Shown: piece after piece, positions 35,132 through 44,932 of the stretch
Position numbering within the stretch: position 1 is the stretch's first letter
Layout: every line of letters starts with the position of its first letter
Assembly: GCF_020551945.1 (NCBI RefSeq)
Contig: NZ_JAJBZH010000006.1
Span: 124,001-188,000, forward strand
DNA: 64,000 nucleotides
Source: Cellulosimicrobium marinum
Lineage (GTDB): Bacteria > Actinomycetota > Actinomycetes > Actinomycetales > Cellulomonadaceae
Direction: 5' to 3'
The notes under the pieces: generated by a model
The model's input: the letters and a program-made list of their open reading frames with translations, nothing else
Database searches by the model: none
What the model was told of the DNA's origin: nothing
Position numbers and translations under genes: made by a program

Positions 35132-36145
35132 TCAGCGCCGCTCTGCGGAGTCCCGGGCCGGGACCGGGGTCTGGGCCACGACCGAGCGGACGACGGCAGC
35201 CGCGTCCTGCCCGGCGAGACGTGTCTCGGTCGTGATGACGAGGCGGTGGGCGAGGACGGGCACGGCGAGGAACTGGACGTCGTCGGGCAGGACGTGGTCG
35301 CGGCCCGACATCGCGGCGAGGGCCTTCGCGGCACGCAGGAGCTGGAGCGAGGTCCGGGGCGACGCGCCCAGGCGCAGCGCCGGGTGCTGTCGCGTCGCGG
35401 TGACGACGTCGAGGACGTAGCGCTTGACGGCGAGGGAGGCGTGCACCGCTCGGACGACGCGGGCGAAGCGCAGGACGGCGTCGCCGGTCGTGACCGGGCG
35501 CAGGTGCGCGAGGGGGTTGTCGGCCTCCTGCCGCTCGAGCATCCGGAGCTCGGCGTCGACGTCCGGGTAGCCCACGGTGAGGCGGGCCATGAAGCGGTCG
35601 CGCTGGGCCTCGGGCAGCGGGTACGTGCCCTCCATCTCGACGGGGTTCTGCGTCGCCACGACGAGGAACGGGTCCGGGAGTGCGTGGGTGGTGCCGTCGA
35701 CCGTCGTCTGCCCCTCCTCCATGCACTCGAGGAGGGCGGACTGGGTCTTGGGGGAGGCGCGGTTGATCTCGTCGCCGATGACGATGTTCGCGAACACGGG
35801 TCCCGGGCGGAACTCGAACTCGTGGTTCGCCGCGCGGTAGATGTTCACGCCGGTCAGGTCGCTCGGGAGCAGGTCGGGGGTGAACTGGATGCGCCCGACC
35901 TGGCAGTCGATGGTCCGGGCGAGCGCCTTCGCGAGCGTCGTCTTGCCGACGCCGGGGACGTCCTCGAGGAGGAGGTGGCCCTGGGCGAGGAGGACGGCGA
36001 CCGTGGTCGTGACGAGGTCGGGCCGGCCCGTCACCACCGACTCGATGCCCGAGCGGATGCGCGCGGTCGTCTCGACGAGCTCGTCGAGGCCGGCGAGCGC
36101 GTCGCCCTCGTCCGGCGGGGCGACAGGGGCGATGTCGGGCAGCAC
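35132..36145 (-). CDS. MoxR-family AAA ATPase
   Basis: 337 residues from GTG 36145 with GGAGG upstream. Walker A EDVPGVGKTTLAKALA, Walker B VIGDEINRASPKTQSALLECMEE, sensor 1 VVATQNPVEMEGTYPLPEAQ and the C-terminal lid. MoxR ATPases act as chaperones that activate or assemble partner complexes with vWA proteins. First gene of the leftward trio; a TAGGCT near 36206-36211 (minus strand) is a possible -10. Confidence 0.93.
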   Translation of the reverse strand: MLPDIAPVAPPDEGDALAGLDELVETTARIRSGIESVVTGRPDLVTTTVAVLLAQGHLLLEDVPGVGKTTLAKALARTIDCQVGRIQFTPDLLPSDLTGVNIYRAANHEFEFRPGPVFANIVIGDEINRASPKTQSALLECMEEGQTTVDGTTHALPDPFLVVATQNPVEMEGTYPLPEAQRDRFMARLTVGYPDVDAELRMLERQEADNPLAHLRPVTTGDAVLRFARVVRAVHASLAVKRYVLDVVTATRQHPALRLGASPRTSLQLLRAAKALAAMSGRDHVLPDDVQFLAVPVLAHRLVITTETRLAGQDAAAVVRSVVAQTPVPARDSAERR

Positions 36146-36374
36146 GGTGACCTCCGTCGTCGACGACGCTTCGCTGCGGCGAGGGATGCCGCAGGTGGGG
36201 ACGAGCCTAGTTGACGCGCGGGCAGGGTCCGCGCGCCCGCCCGTCGTCCGGGACGGCGACCTCGGGACGGCGCCCTCGTGACGGTGGCCCGTGCTGCGGC
36301 GCGACGCGCGGTGGGGCCCTCTCCCCTCCACCGCCCTCCATGCACGCTGACCTGCGGAGATCCTGCGAAGACGG

Positions 36375-36404
36375 GTGAACTTCCTCGATTTCGCCGCGTA
36401 CGGT
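36375..36404 (+). promoter_or_regulatory. mraZ promoter
   Basis: GTGAAC (36375-36380), 18 bases, TACGGT (36399-36404). Transcription should begin near 36411, giving a 50-base mraZ leader. The rest of the 315-base gap between moxR and mraZ shows nothing else recognisable. Confidence 0.6.
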
Positions 36405-36438
36405 GGAGGGATGTGGAGTACCGTGGAGGAACTGGGAG
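36403..36438 (+). promoter_or_regulatory. MraZ operator: four repeats with 10-base period
   Basis: GTGGAG at 36403, 36413 and 36423, then TGGGAG at 36433, each exactly 10 bases apart. They overlap the -10 box and the likely transcript start. MraZ is known to bind tandem TGGG-like repeats with this spacing before its own operon. Confidence 0.85.
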
Positions 36439-36460
36439 CGGGAGGGGAGGTGCCAGGTGC

Positions 36461-36937
36461 ATGTCCGGCTTCGTGGACGACGTCCTCGGCGGTTCCTCGA
36501 GCCTGCTCCTCGGGACCTTCACCCCTCGTCTGGACGACAAGGGGAGGCTCATCCTCCCCGCGAAGTTCAGGCCCCGGCTGGCTCCGGGTCTCGTCATGAC
36601 GCGGGGGCAGGAGCGTTGCCTGTTCCTGCTGCCGATGGACGAGTTCCGGCGCATGTACGACCAGATCCGGCAGGCGCCGGTGACGAGCAAGCAGGCGCGC
36701 GACTACCTGCGGGTGTTCCTGTCGGGCGCGAGCGACGAGATCCCGGACAAGCAGGGCCGGGTCTCGATCCCCGCACCCCTGCGGGCGTACGCGGGACTGG
36801 ACCGCGACGTCGCGGTGATCGGCGCGGGGACCCGCGTCGAGATCTGGGACGCCGAGGCCTGGGAGACCTACCTCGCGGAGCAGGAGTCGGCGTACGCCGA
36901 CACCGCGGAGGAGGTGTTCCCGGACCTGCGCTTCTAG
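36461..36937 (+). CDS. mraZ: Transcriptional regulator MraZ
   Basis: 158 residues from ATG 36461 with GGGAGGGGAGG upstream. Two AbrB-like repeats with the DxxxR signatures DDKGRLILP and DKQGRVSIP. It forms a ring that binds tandem operators and represses the dcw operon, mraZ and rsmH included. The usual MraZ starts at about the FLGTFTPRL position; here a 15-residue [11 protein letters not shown]-type extension precedes it and no in-frame start exists closer. Confidence 0.95.
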   Translation: MSGFVDDVLGGSSSLLLGTFTPRLDDKGRLILPAKFRPRLAPGLVMTRGQERCLFLLPMDEFRRMYDQIRQAPVTSKQARDYLRVFLSGASDEIPDKQGRVSIPAPLRAYAGLDRDVAVIGAGTRVEIWDAEAWETYLAEQESAYADTAEEVFPDLRF

Positions 36938-37030
36938 GACGGGACCGGGTCCCCGTCCGGTGAGGTCTCCTCCCGCCCGGTCTGGCGCACTTCCCCGGCG
37001 CCAGAAAGGACGCGGAGGGAGACCTGACCG
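36938..37030 (+). ncRNA. mraW-type structured leader RNA before rsmH
   Basis: In the 165-base mraZ-rsmH gap, AGGTCTCC (36963-36970) pairs with GGAGACCT (37018-37025); inside, TCTGGCGC (36981-36988) pairs with GCGCCAGA (36998-37005) around the loop ACTTCCCCG. GGACGGG/CCCGTCC at 36937-36958 forms another hairpin right after mraZ. Position and appearance fit the actinobacterial mraW RNA motif, a conserved RNA of unknown mechanism found before this gene. Family assignment is from memory of the motif, not a covariance search. Confidence 0.6.
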
Positions 37031-37102
37031 GACGGTCCGGCCGGCCGAAGGACGGGCGACGAGCGAGAGCGACGAGGACCAGGGACGAGCGGAGGAGGAA
37101 CG

Positions 37103-38122
37103 ATGAGCACGACGCCCGACGACGCGGCCGAGCGCCACGTCCCCGTCCTCCTGCAGCGCTGCGTCGACCTCCTCGCTCCCGCCCTGGCGGAGCCCGGGGC
37201 CGTCCTCGTGGACTGCACGCTCGGGATGGGCGGCCACACGGAGGCCGTGCTGGAGCAGGTCCCCACCGCGCGGGTCGTCGGGATCGACCGCGACCCGGCG
37301 GCCATCGAGCGGGCGTCTCGTCGGCTCGCGCGGTTCGGCGAGCGCTTCCGCGCCGTGCACGCCGTCTACGACGAGATCGAGGACGTCGTGGGTGACGTCG
37401 TGGGCGGGCCGGTCCAGGGCGTCCTCATGGACCTCGGTGTGTCCTCGCTGCAGATCGACGAGCGCGAGCGGGGCTTCTCCTACGCGCAGGACGCACCGCT
37501 GGACATGCGGATGGACCCGACGACGGGGCCCACCGCCGCGGACGTGCTGAACACCTACGACGAGCGCGCGCTGACGCGCGTGCTGCGCGAGTACGGCGAG
37601 GAGCGGTTCGCCCAGCGCATCGCGCGGGCCGTGGTGCGGCGCCGGGAGACCGAGCCGTGGTCGCGCAGCGCGGACCTCGTCGACCTCGTCCGGGCGTCCA
37701 TCCCGGCCGCCACGCGGACGACGGGCGGGAACCCTGCGAAGCGCACGTTCCAGGCGCTGCGGATCGAGGTGAACGGCGAGCTCGAGGTCCTGGCCCGGGC
37801 GGTCCCGGCGGCGGTCGACGTCCTGGCCGTCGGGGGGCGCCTCGTCGTGGAGTCGTACCACTCCCTCGAGGACCGGCTGGTCAAGCGCGAGCTCGCGCTC
37901 GGCGCCACGGTCGACGTCCCCCCGGGGATGCCCGTGGTGCCGGACGACGCCCAGCCGTACCTGCGGCTCCTCACCCGCGGCGCCGAGGAGGCGCCGCCCG
38001 ACGAGCGCGAGACCAACCCGCGATCCGCCTCCGTCCGTCTGCGGGCGGCGGAGCGCACCCGACCGACGCCGCAGCACCGCCGCCCCCACGCCCGCACCGA
38101 CCGACCGAGGGAGACACGATGA
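37103..38122 (+). CDS. rsmH: 16S rRNA (cytosine1402-N4)-methyltransferase RsmH
   Basis: 339 residues, ATG 37103 with GGAGGAGGAA upstream. Start [16 protein letters not shown] motif [39 protein letters not shown] and [14 protein letters not shown] are all signature RsmH (MraW) stretches. It methylates C1402 in the ribosomal P site. Basic Arg/Pro-rich tail. Overlaps the ftsL start (ATGA). Confidence 0.97.
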   Translation: MSTTPDDAAERHVPVLLQRCVDLLAPALAEPGAVLVDCTLGMGGHTEAVLEQVPTARVVGIDRDPAAIERASRRLARFGERFRAVHAVYDEIEDVVGDVVGGPVQGVLMDLGVSSLQIDERERGFSYAQDAPLDMRMDPTTGPTAADVLNTYDERALTRVLREYGEERFAQRIARAVVRRRETEPWSRSADLVDLVRASIPAATRTTGGNPAKRTFQALRIEVNGELEVLARAVPAAVDVLAVGGRLVVESYHSLEDRLVKRELALGATVDVPPGMPVVPDDAQPYLRLLTRGAEEAPPDERETNPRSASVRLRAAERTRPTPQHRRPHARTDRPRETR

Positions 38123-38571
38123 GCGCACTGAGGTCCACGGCGGCCGCCCGTCCGGCCGCGCGCGCGGCTCGCCCCGCCGTCGAGCACGCCCGGCGGCCGT
38201 CGCTCACCGCGCTGCCCGGCGGCGCGGAGGAGCGCAGGTCACGTCTCGAGGTGGTGCGCGCGCCGCTGCAGGCGCGGTCGCGCGTCCCGTTCCTCGTCCT
38301 GTGCATGTCGGTGCTGGGTCTCGCGCTCCTGTGTGCTCTCCTGGTCAACACGACGATGGCGCAGAACTCCTACGAGATGTCGGAGCTGCGGCGGGAGGTG
38401 GGACAGGTGCGTCAGGACACCCAGCGGCTGCAGGCGCAGGTCCGCGAGGCGGAGGCCGCGCTGCCCGAGACGGCGCGCTCGTTCGGCATGGTCGAGGCGG
38501 AGAACCCGGCGATGGTGCGCCTCGCCGACGGTTCCGTCGTCGGCGCGGCCGAGGAGGGGGCCGGCCAGTGA
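38119..38571 (+). CDS. ftsL: FtsL-like septum protein
   Basis: 150 residues. Ala/Arg-rich cytoplasmic part, one membrane helix ([20 protein letters not shown]) near residues 56-75, then an extracellular coiled coil ([32 protein letters not shown]). This bitopic leucine-zipper layout and the place between rsmH and ftsI define FtsL. It joins FtsQ and FtsB to activate FtsW-FtsI. Coupled to both neighbours by four-base overlaps. Confidence 0.9.
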   Translation: MSALRSTAAARPAARAARPAVEHARRPSLTALPGGAEERRSRLEVVRAPLQARSRVPFLVLCMSVLGLALLCALLVNTTMAQNSYEMSELRREVGQVRQDTQRLQAQVREAEAALPETARSFGMVEAENPAMVRLADGSVVGAAEEGAGQ

Positions 38572-40676
38572 CCGGGGGCGCGGGAGAGCGCGGGCGCGCA
38601 GCCCGTCCTGCCGCGTCCCGCGCTTCCGCGTCGTCCCGCGCCGCGTCTGCCCGGACGACGACGTCGCGCGGGACGACCTCCCGCACGGCCGCGACCCGCA
38701 CGGCGGCACCTCGCACGGCGGCACCTCGCACGGCAGCACCTCGCACGGCGGCGCCCCGCACCGGGGCGCCGCGGCCCGCGTCGACGCGCTCGGCCTCCGC
38801 CCGGTCCGGTCCGCGGGGGGCGACGGCGCGTCCGGCGCGCTCCGCCGCGCCGGCGCGACGGGCCGGGGGCGGGGCACAGCCTCCGTCCCGGCCGACCCGT
38901 CGCGCGCGCGTGCCGCGCGAGCCGGGCAGGCCGGAGCAGCGGCAGCGGTGGCTCATGGGGGTCGCGACCCTCGTGGTGCTGCTCTTCGTCGCCCAGCTCG
39001 TCAACGTCCAGGTGATCAAGGGGCCGCAGCTCGCCGCCGACGCGCGCGACGAGCGGCTTCGCAGCTCGACGACGCTCGCGCACCGCGGGGACGTGACCGA
39101 CGCGGACGGGGTCGTGCTGGCGACGTCCGTCGACCGGTACACCATCGGGGCCGACCGCACCGCCATCCAGGCGTTCACGCCGGGCAGCCGCACGCTCGAG
39201 GACGGGACCCCGCTGGAGGACGACGGTGCGCTGGGCGTGGCCAAGCTCCTCGCCCCGGTCCTCGGGGAGCCGGCGCTCGAGCTCGCCGCGCGGCTCAACG
39301 GGACGGGGTACGTCGTGCTCGCGAAGGAGGTCACGCCGGACGTGCAGCGCGAGATCGTGGACCTGCGCCTGTCGGCGTACATCCGGAGCGACCCGACGAG
39401 CGAGCGGTCGTACCCGGCGGGGACGGTCGCGGGGAACCTCGTCGGCTACGTGGACGCGGAGCAGACCGGCAGGGGCGGCATCGAGGCGGCGTACGACGAC
39501 GTCCTCGCCGGGACGCCGGGGTCACGCCAGTGCGAGGCGGGTCTCGGCGGCCAGCTCATCCCGACGGGGCAGTGCGACACGGTCCCGGCGGTGCCGGGCG
39601 AGAGCGTGCGCCTGACGATCGAGCGGGACGTGCAGTGGAAGGCGCAGGACTCGGTCGACCGCGCGGTGCGCGAGACGGGGGCCGACTTCGGCATCGGGAT
39701 CGTCCAGGACACGCGCACGGGGGAGATCGTCGCGCTCGCCGACTCGGGCACGGTCAACCCGAACGACCGCAGCACGGACGCGGTCGCCCGACCCAGCCGG
39801 GCGGTGTCGAACATCTTCGACCCGGGGTCCACCGGCAAGGTGATCACCATGGCGGCCGCGCTCGAGGGCGGCTTCGCGGACGCGGGGACGCAGTTCGAGG
39901 TGCCGTACCTCTACACGACCCCGAACGGGCAGACGTTCCGCGACTCGCACGACCACCCCGTGCAGCGCCTCACGCTCGCGGGGGTGCTCGCGGAGTCCTC
40001 GAACACGGGCACGGTGCAGGTGGGGGAGCGGATCCCGAAGCAGGTGCGGTACGACTACCTCCACAAGTTCGGCTTCGGGCAGTACACGGGGCTCGGGCTG
40101 CCGGGAGAGTCGGCGGGCATCCTGCACCCGGCCGACGCCTGGGACGGGCGGACGGAGTACGCGGTGCTGTTCGGCCAGAGCGTCTCGGTCAACGCCGTGC
40201 AGGCCGCGAGCGTGTTCTCGACGGTGGCGAACGGCGGTCTGCGCGCGACGCCGCGGCTCGTCGCCGGCACGACCGACACGGACGGCACGTTCACGCCGGC
40301 GGAGACCACCGAGCCGACGCGCGTGGTGTCGCAGGAGACGGCCGACACCGTGCTGCGAATGATGGAGTCGGTCGTCGAGGAGGGGACGGGCGGGGCGGCC
40401 GCGGTCCCGGGGTACCGGATCGCGGGCAAGACGGGGACCGCGGAGGCCGCGGGCGCCGACGGTCGGCTCTCGGGGATCATGGCGTCCTTCATCGGTGTGG
40501 CCCCGGCGGACGACCCCCGCTACACCGTCGGGGTGTTCCTCAAGAACCCGCGCACGTCGATCTACGGCGGCGTGGTCGCGGCGCCGGTGTTCAGCGAGAT
40601 CATGGGGTTCACGCTCGAGCACCAGGGCGTCGCGCCGAGCACGGAGGAGTACGTGCCGCTCCCCACCACGTGGTGA
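38568..40676 (+). CDS. ftsI: Penicillin-binding protein FtsI (PBP3-type transpeptidase)
   Basis: 702 residues from GTG 38568. About 125 Ala/Arg/Thr-rich cytoplasmic residues, a membrane helix (WLMGVATLVVLLFVAQLVN), a pedestal domain, and a transpeptidase with Ser421 and Lys424 (STGK), Ser477-Asn479 (SSN) and KTG at 621. Cross-links septal peptidoglycan with FtsW. The N-terminal part has a run of about six RTAAP-like pentapeptides from a 15-base DNA tandem repeat, so its length may vary between strains. Confidence 0.95.
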   Translation: MTGGAGERGRAARPAASRASASSRAASARTTTSRGTTSRTAATRTAAPRTAAPRTAAPRTAAPRTGAPRPASTRSASARSGPRGATARPARSAAPARRAGGGAQPPSRPTRRARVPREPGRPEQRQRWLMGVATLVVLLFVAQLVNVQVIKGPQLAADARDERLRSSTTLAHRGDVTDADGVVLATSVDRYTIGADRTAIQAFTPGSRTLEDGTPLEDDGALGVAKLLAPVLGEPALELAARLNGTGYVVLAKEVTPDVQREIVDLRLSAYIRSDPTSERSYPAGTVAGNLVGYVDAEQTGRGGIEAAYDDVLAGTPGSRQCEAGLGGQLIPTGQCDTVPAVPGESVRLTIERDVQWKAQDSVDRAVRETGADFGIGIVQDTRTGEIVALADSGTVNPNDRSTDAVARPSRAVSNIFDPGSTGKVITMAAALEGGFADAGTQFEVPYLYTTPNGQTFRDSHDHPVQRLTLAGVLAESSNTGTVQVGERIPKQVRYDYLHKFGFGQYTGLGLPGESAGILHPADAWDGRTEYAVLFGQSVSVNAVQAASVFSTVANGGLRATPRLVAGTTDTDGTFTPAETTEPTRVVSQETADTVLRMMESVVEEGTGGAAAVPGYRIAGKTGTAEAAGADGRLSGIMASFIGVAPADDPRYTVGVFLKNPRTSIYGGVVAAPVFSEIMGFTLEHQGVAPSTEEYVPLPTTW
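38682..38771 (+). repeat. 15-base tandem repeat inside ftsI
   Basis: Six units like CGCACGGCGGCACCT; three are identical or differ by one base, the outer ones are degenerate. In frame, encoding repeats of Arg-Thr-Ala-Ala-Pro. Confidence 0.85.
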
Positions 40677-40767
40677 ACGTCACCGACGGCGCCCGCCTCG
40701 CGCGTGGAGGTCCGGTGAAGCGCGTTCGCGCCTCCCGCACCTGGCCGTGGGGCGGGCACGGGCACGG

Positions 40768-40773
40768 TAGGTT
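40768..40773 (+). promoter_or_regulatory. -10 box, leaderless murE promoter
   Basis: TAGGTT, six bases before GTG 40780, in the 103-base gap after ftsI. Marks a second transcription entry to the dcw operon. Confidence 0.6.
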
Positions 40774-40779
40774 CTACAC

Positions 40780-42450
40780 GTGACAACCCCGATCGACCGC
40801 ATTCGTCCCGCCGTGTCCGCACCCCGCACGGTCGGCGACGCGGCGGCCCGGTTCGGGCTCGCGCCCGTCCGGGGGACGGGCTCCGGCGCGGACCTGCGCG
40901 AGGTCGAGGTCTCGTCCGTGGCGTCGGACGACCGGACGGTCGCCGAGGGTGACCTCTTCGTGGCCCTGCCCGGCGCGCGCGCGCACGGCGCGACGTTCGC
41001 GGCGCGTGCGGTCGAGCGCGGCGCGCGCGCCGTCCTCACCGACGCGGAGGGCTCCCGGCTCCTCGACGGCTGCCCGGTCCCCGTCCTGGTCGCCGACGAC
41101 CCGCGCGCCCTCCTGGGGCCGCTCGCCGCCTGGGTCTACCACCAGCCCGCCGAGCGCCTGGCGACCTTCGGCGTCACGGGGACCAACGGGAAGACGACGA
41201 CGACCTACCTGCTCGACCACGCGCTGCGCTCCCTCGGGTGGACGGGCGGCCTCATCGGGACGGTCGAGATGCGTTCGGGCGACCGCGTGCTGCCGAGCCG
41301 ACTCACGACCCCCGAGGCGGCCGACCTGCAGGCCCTGCTCGCCGCGATGCGCGAGGACGGGGTGCACACGCTCGCGATGGAGGTCTCGTCGCACGCCCTC
41401 GCGCTGCACCGCGTCGACGGGCTCGTGTTCGACGTCGTGGGGTTCACCAACCTCAGCCAGGACCACCTCGACTTCCACGGCGACCTGCACGCGTACTTCG
41501 ACGCCAAGGCGCAGCTCTTCACGCCGGCGCACGCCCGGCGCGGGGTCGTCGTGGTCGACGACCCGTGGGGCGAGCGGATGGTCGAGGCGGCCCGCGTCCC
41601 GGTCGCGACGCTGCGGGTGCGCCCCGACGTCGCGGGAGACCCGGCCGGCGCCCGGCCGGAGGCCGACTGGACGGTGACGGACACGGACGTCGCACCCGAC
41701 GGCGGGACCGGCTTCGTGGTCCGCCACCGTGACGGGCGGTCCGTGCGGACCGCGACCGCGCTCCCGGGCCCCTTCAACCTGGCCAACGCCGCCCTGGCGG
41801 TCGTCATGGTGCTCGAGGGCGGCACCGACCCGCGCGACCTCGAGGCGTCGCTCGCCGCCACGGGCGGCCTCGCGCCCGCCGTGCCGGGTCGCATGGAGGT
41901 CGTCTCCGAGCCGCCGCACGCCCCCCGCGTGGTCGTGGACTTCGCCCACAACCCCGACGCCCTCGCCCTCGCGCTCGACGCGCTGCGCCCGACGACGCCC
42001 GGCCGGCTCGTCGTCGTGTTCGGCGCCACCGGGGACCGGGACCGTGGCAAGCGCCCCACGATGGGTGCCGTCGCGGTCGACGGTGCCGACGTCGTCGTCG
42101 TGACGGACGACGACCCGCACGGCGAGGACCCCGCGGCCATCCGCGCCGAGGTGCTCCCCGGCGCGCTGGCCGCGCGCGACGCCGCCGCCGCCGGGCCCGA
42201 GGCGCGGGACGTCGTCGTCCGGGAGGTCGCGCCGCGCGCCCGCGCCATCCACGAGGCCGTCGCCGCCGCCGGTCCGCTCGACACGGTCCTCGTCGCCGGT
42301 CGCGGGCACGAGGTGTGGCAGGAGATCGCCGGCGTCGACCACCCGCTCGACGACCGGGTCGAGGCGCGCGCAGCGCTCGCGGCCCGCGGAGCACCCCAGG
42401 ACACGCAGGCGGGCACGCCCGCGCACGACGAGAAGGAGCACCACGCATGA
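40780..42450 (+). CDS. murE: UDP-MurNAc-tripeptide synthetase MurE
   Basis: 556 residues from GTG 40780. Mur ligase ATP site [12 protein letters not shown] near residue 134, substrate region [15 protein letters not shown], carbamoyl-lysine region, [13 protein letters not shown]. It adds the third residue of the stem peptide. In DAP-adding enzymes the selectivity motif is DNPR; here the aligned stretch is TDDDPHGED (442-450), so the substrate is probably not meso-DAP but lysine or ornithine, as in many Micrococcales. The alignment was by eye. Confidence 0.94.
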   Translation: MTTPIDRIRPAVSAPRTVGDAAARFGLAPVRGTGSGADLREVEVSSVASDDRTVAEGDLFVALPGARAHGATFAARAVERGARAVLTDAEGSRLLDGCPVPVLVADDPRALLGPLAAWVYHQPAERLATFGVTGTNGKTTTTYLLDHALRSLGWTGGLIGTVEMRSGDRVLPSRLTTPEAADLQALLAAMREDGVHTLAMEVSSHALALHRVDGLVFDVVGFTNLSQDHLDFHGDLHAYFDAKAQLFTPAHARRGVVVVDDPWGERMVEAARVPVATLRVRPDVAGDPAGARPEADWTVTDTDVAPDGGTGFVVRHRDGRSVRTATALPGPFNLANAALAVVMVLEGGTDPRDLEASLAATGGLAPAVPGRMEVVSEPPHAPRVVVDFAHNPDALALALDALRPTTPGRLVVVFGATGDRDRGKRPTMGAVAVDGADVVVVTDDDPHGEDPAAIRAEVLPGALAARDAAAAGPEARDVVVREVAPRARAIHEAVAAAGPLDTVLVAGRGHEVWQEIAGVDHPLDDRVEARAALAARGAPQDTQAGTPAHDEKEHHA

Positions 42451-43853
42451 TCGACCTCACGGCGGCCGAGGTCGCCGCGGCGACCGGGGGACGGCTGCAC
42501 GCCGACCCGGACGTGCGGGTGACCGGGCCGGTGGTCGTCGACTCCCGGCGCGTCGAGCCCGGTGCGCTGTTCGTCGCGCTGCCCGGCGAGCACGTCGACG
42601 GGCACGACTTCGCGCCCGCCGCGGTCGCCGACGGCGCGACCCTGGTCCTCGCGGCCCGCGAGCTGGACCAGCCGTGCGTCGTCGTCGACGACGTGCAGGC
42701 GGCGCTCGGCGATCTCGCGCGCCACGTCCTGGCGACGCTGCGGGCGCGGGGCCCGCTGCGCGTGGTCGGCGTCACCGGGTCGGTCGGCAAGACGACGACG
42801 AAGGACCTCCTCGGTCAGCTGCTGCGGCCCGAGGGGCCGACGGTCGTGCCCCGCGGGTCGTTCAACAACGAGATCGGGCTGCCCCTCACCGTCCTCGAGG
42901 CGGACGAGGACACCCGGTTCCTCGTCCTGGAGATGGGGGCGAGCGGCGTCGGGCACCTGGCCTACCTGACCCGGCTCGCACCGCCGGACGTGTCCGTGGT
43001 CCTCGTCGTGGGCAGCGCGCACCTCGGCGAGTTCGGCGGGATCGAGGCGGTCGCCCGCGCGAAGGCGGAGATCGTCGAAGGACTCGCGCCCGGCGGGACG
43101 GCCGTCCTCAACGCCGACGACCTGCGGGTCACCGCGATGGCGGACGTCGCGCCCGGGGACGTCGTGCGCTTCGGCACGATCCCGAGCGCGGACGTGCGGG
43201 CCGAGGACCTGAGGATCGACCGCGCCGGTCGTGCGTCGTTCGTCCTGCGGGTGCGCGACGGCGGGCAGGAGAGCGGCGTGCCGGTGACGCTCGGGCTCGT
43301 GGGGGAGCACCACGTGACGAACGCCCTCGCCGCGGCCACGGCCGCGCTGCGCCTGGGCGTCCGCCCGCAGGACGTGGCCGCCCGCCTGTCGGACGCGCGC
43401 GCGCTCAGCCCGCACCGGATGCAGGTGACGGACCGCGCCGACGGCATCACGGTGATCGACGACTCCTACAACGCGAACCCGGACTCGATGCGGGCCGCGC
43501 TCAAGGCCCTGGCCGTCGTCGCGGGCCGCGACCGCCGGTCGGTCGCCGTGCTCGGCGAGATGCTGGAGCTCGGTGACGACTCGCGCGTCGCGCACGACGA
43601 CATCGGTCGGCTCGTGGTCCGATTGAACGTCAAGCTGCTCGTCGTGGTGGGCGAGGGGGCCGTCGGCATCCACGACGGCGCGACCCAGGAGGGCTCCTGG
43701 GGCGAGGAGACCCGGTTCGTGCCCGACGTGGAGGCCGCTGCCGCGCTGCTGCGCGACGAGCTGCGGGAAGGGGACGTGGTGCTGGTGAAGGCCTCCAACG
43801 GGTCCGGGCTCTGGCGTCTCGGCGACGAGCTCGCCGCAGGGGGCGCCGCGTGA
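42447..43853 (+). CDS. murF: UDP-MurNAc-tripeptide:D-Ala-D-Ala ligase MurF
   Basis: 468 residues, ATG 42447 overlapping the murE stop. [53 protein letters not shown] are hallmark MurF stretches. It adds D-Ala-D-Ala, finishing the pentapeptide. Coupled to murE and mraY by four-base overlaps. Confidence 0.97.
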   Translation: MIDLTAAEVAAATGGRLHADPDVRVTGPVVVDSRRVEPGALFVALPGEHVDGHDFAPAAVADGATLVLAARELDQPCVVVDDVQAALGDLARHVLATLRARGPLRVVGVTGSVGKTTTKDLLGQLLRPEGPTVVPRGSFNNEIGLPLTVLEADEDTRFLVLEMGASGVGHLAYLTRLAPPDVSVVLVVGSAHLGEFGGIEAVARAKAEIVEGLAPGGTAVLNADDLRVTAMADVAPGDVVRFGTIPSADVRAEDLRIDRAGRASFVLRVRDGGQESGVPVTLGLVGEHHVTNALAAATAALRLGVRPQDVAARLSDARALSPHRMQVTDRADGITVIDDSYNANPDSMRAALKALAVVAGRDRRSVAVLGEMLELGDDSRVAHDDIGRLVVRLNVKLLVVVGEGAVGIHDGATQEGSWGEETRFVPDVEAAAALLRDELREGDVVLVKASNGSGLWRLGDELAAGGAA

Positions 43854-44932
43854 TCGCCGTCCTCGTCGCCGCCGGCGTCTCGCTGCTCGTCGCCCTCTTC
43901 GGCACGCCCCTGTTCATCCGGTTCCTCGTGCACCGCAACTACGGTCAGTTCGTCCGGCAGGACGGGCCCACCGCGCACTTCACGAAGCGCGGCACGCCGA
44001 CCATGGGCGGCGTGGTCATCATCGGCGCCACGCTCGTGGGCTGGGCGATGTCCTACGTGGTGTCGGGCCGCTTCCCGAGCGTCTCCGCGCTGCTCGTCCT
44101 GTTCCTCATGACCGGGCTGGGCCTCGTCGGGTTCCTCGACGACTTCACGAAGATCCGCAAGCAGCGCAGCCTCGGGCTGACGGCGCGGGCCAAGATCGTC
44201 GGTCAGGGCGCCGTGGGCATCACGTTCGCGATCCTCGCGCTCCAGTTCCCCAACGAGCACGGGCGGACGCCGGCCTCGACCCGCATCTCGTTCCTGCGGG
44301 ACACGAACCTCGACCTCGCGTTCGCGGGGGTCACGGTCGGGCTGATCCTCTTCGTCATCTGGGCGAACTTCCTCATCACCGCGTGGTCGAACGCCGTGAA
44401 CCTCACCGACGGCCTCGACGGCCTCGCGACCGGCGTCTCCCTCGTCGTGTTCGGCGCCTACATCCTCGTGGGGATCTGGCAGCTCAACCAGACGTGCCAG
44501 CGGATCGCGTCGGCGGGGCCGAGCTGCTACGAGGTGCGCGACCCGCAGGACCTCGCGATCGTCGCGGCCGCGATCATGGGCGCGTGCTTCGGCTTCCTGT
44601 GGTGGAATGCCAGCCCCGCCAAGATCTTCATGGGCGACACGGGCTCCCTCGCCCTCGGCGGCGCGCTCGCCGGCCTGTCGATCCTGTCCCGCACGGAGAT
44701 CCTCGCCGCGATCATCGGCGGCCTCTTCGTCATCATCGTCATGTCGGACATCATCCAGATCGGCTTCTTCAAGATGACGGGGCGGCGCGTGTTCAAGATG
44801 GCGCCGCTGCACCACCACTTCGAGCTGTCGGGCTGGGGAGAGGTGACGATCGTCATCCGGTTCTGGCTCATCGCCGGCCTGTTCGCGGCGCTCGGCATGG
44901 GGATCTTCTACGCCGAGTGGGTGGTCGGGTAG
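43850..44932 (+). CDS. mraY: Phospho-MurNAc-pentapeptide translocase MraY
   Basis: 360 residues, GTG 43850. Ten-helix membrane enzyme with GTPTMGGVV, the FLDDFTK Asp pair, [25 protein letters not shown] and the HHHFE loop ([12 protein letters not shown]). It moves phospho-MurNAc-pentapeptide onto undecaprenyl phosphate to make lipid I. Stop TAG shares one base with the murD GTG. Confidence 0.97.
   Translation: MIAVLVAAGVSLLVALFGTPLFIRFLVHRNYGQFVRQDGPTAHFTKRGTPTMGGVVIIGATLVGWAMSYVVSGRFPSVSALLVLFLMTGLGLVGFLDDFTKIRKQRSLGLTARAKIVGQGAVGITFAILALQFPNEHGRTPASTRISFLRDTNLDLAFAGVTVGLILFVIWANFLITAWSNAVNLTDGLDGLATGVSLVVFGAYILVGIWQLNQTCQRIASAGPSCYEVRDPQDLAIVAAAIMGACFGFLWWNASPAKIFMGDTGSLALGGALAGLSILSRTEILAAIIGGLFVIIVMSDIIQIGFFKMTGRRVFKMAPLHHHFELSGWGEVTIVIRFWLIAGLFAALGMGIFYAEWVVG

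Noticed and set aside
36411-36599. 62-residue ORF starting at the mraZ transcript start
   Set aside because: It lies in another frame over mraZ with low-complexity product; the ATG is part of a GTGGAG operator repeat.
38682-38771. CRISPR-like array
   Set aside because: Units are contiguous with no spacers and are in frame within ftsI.
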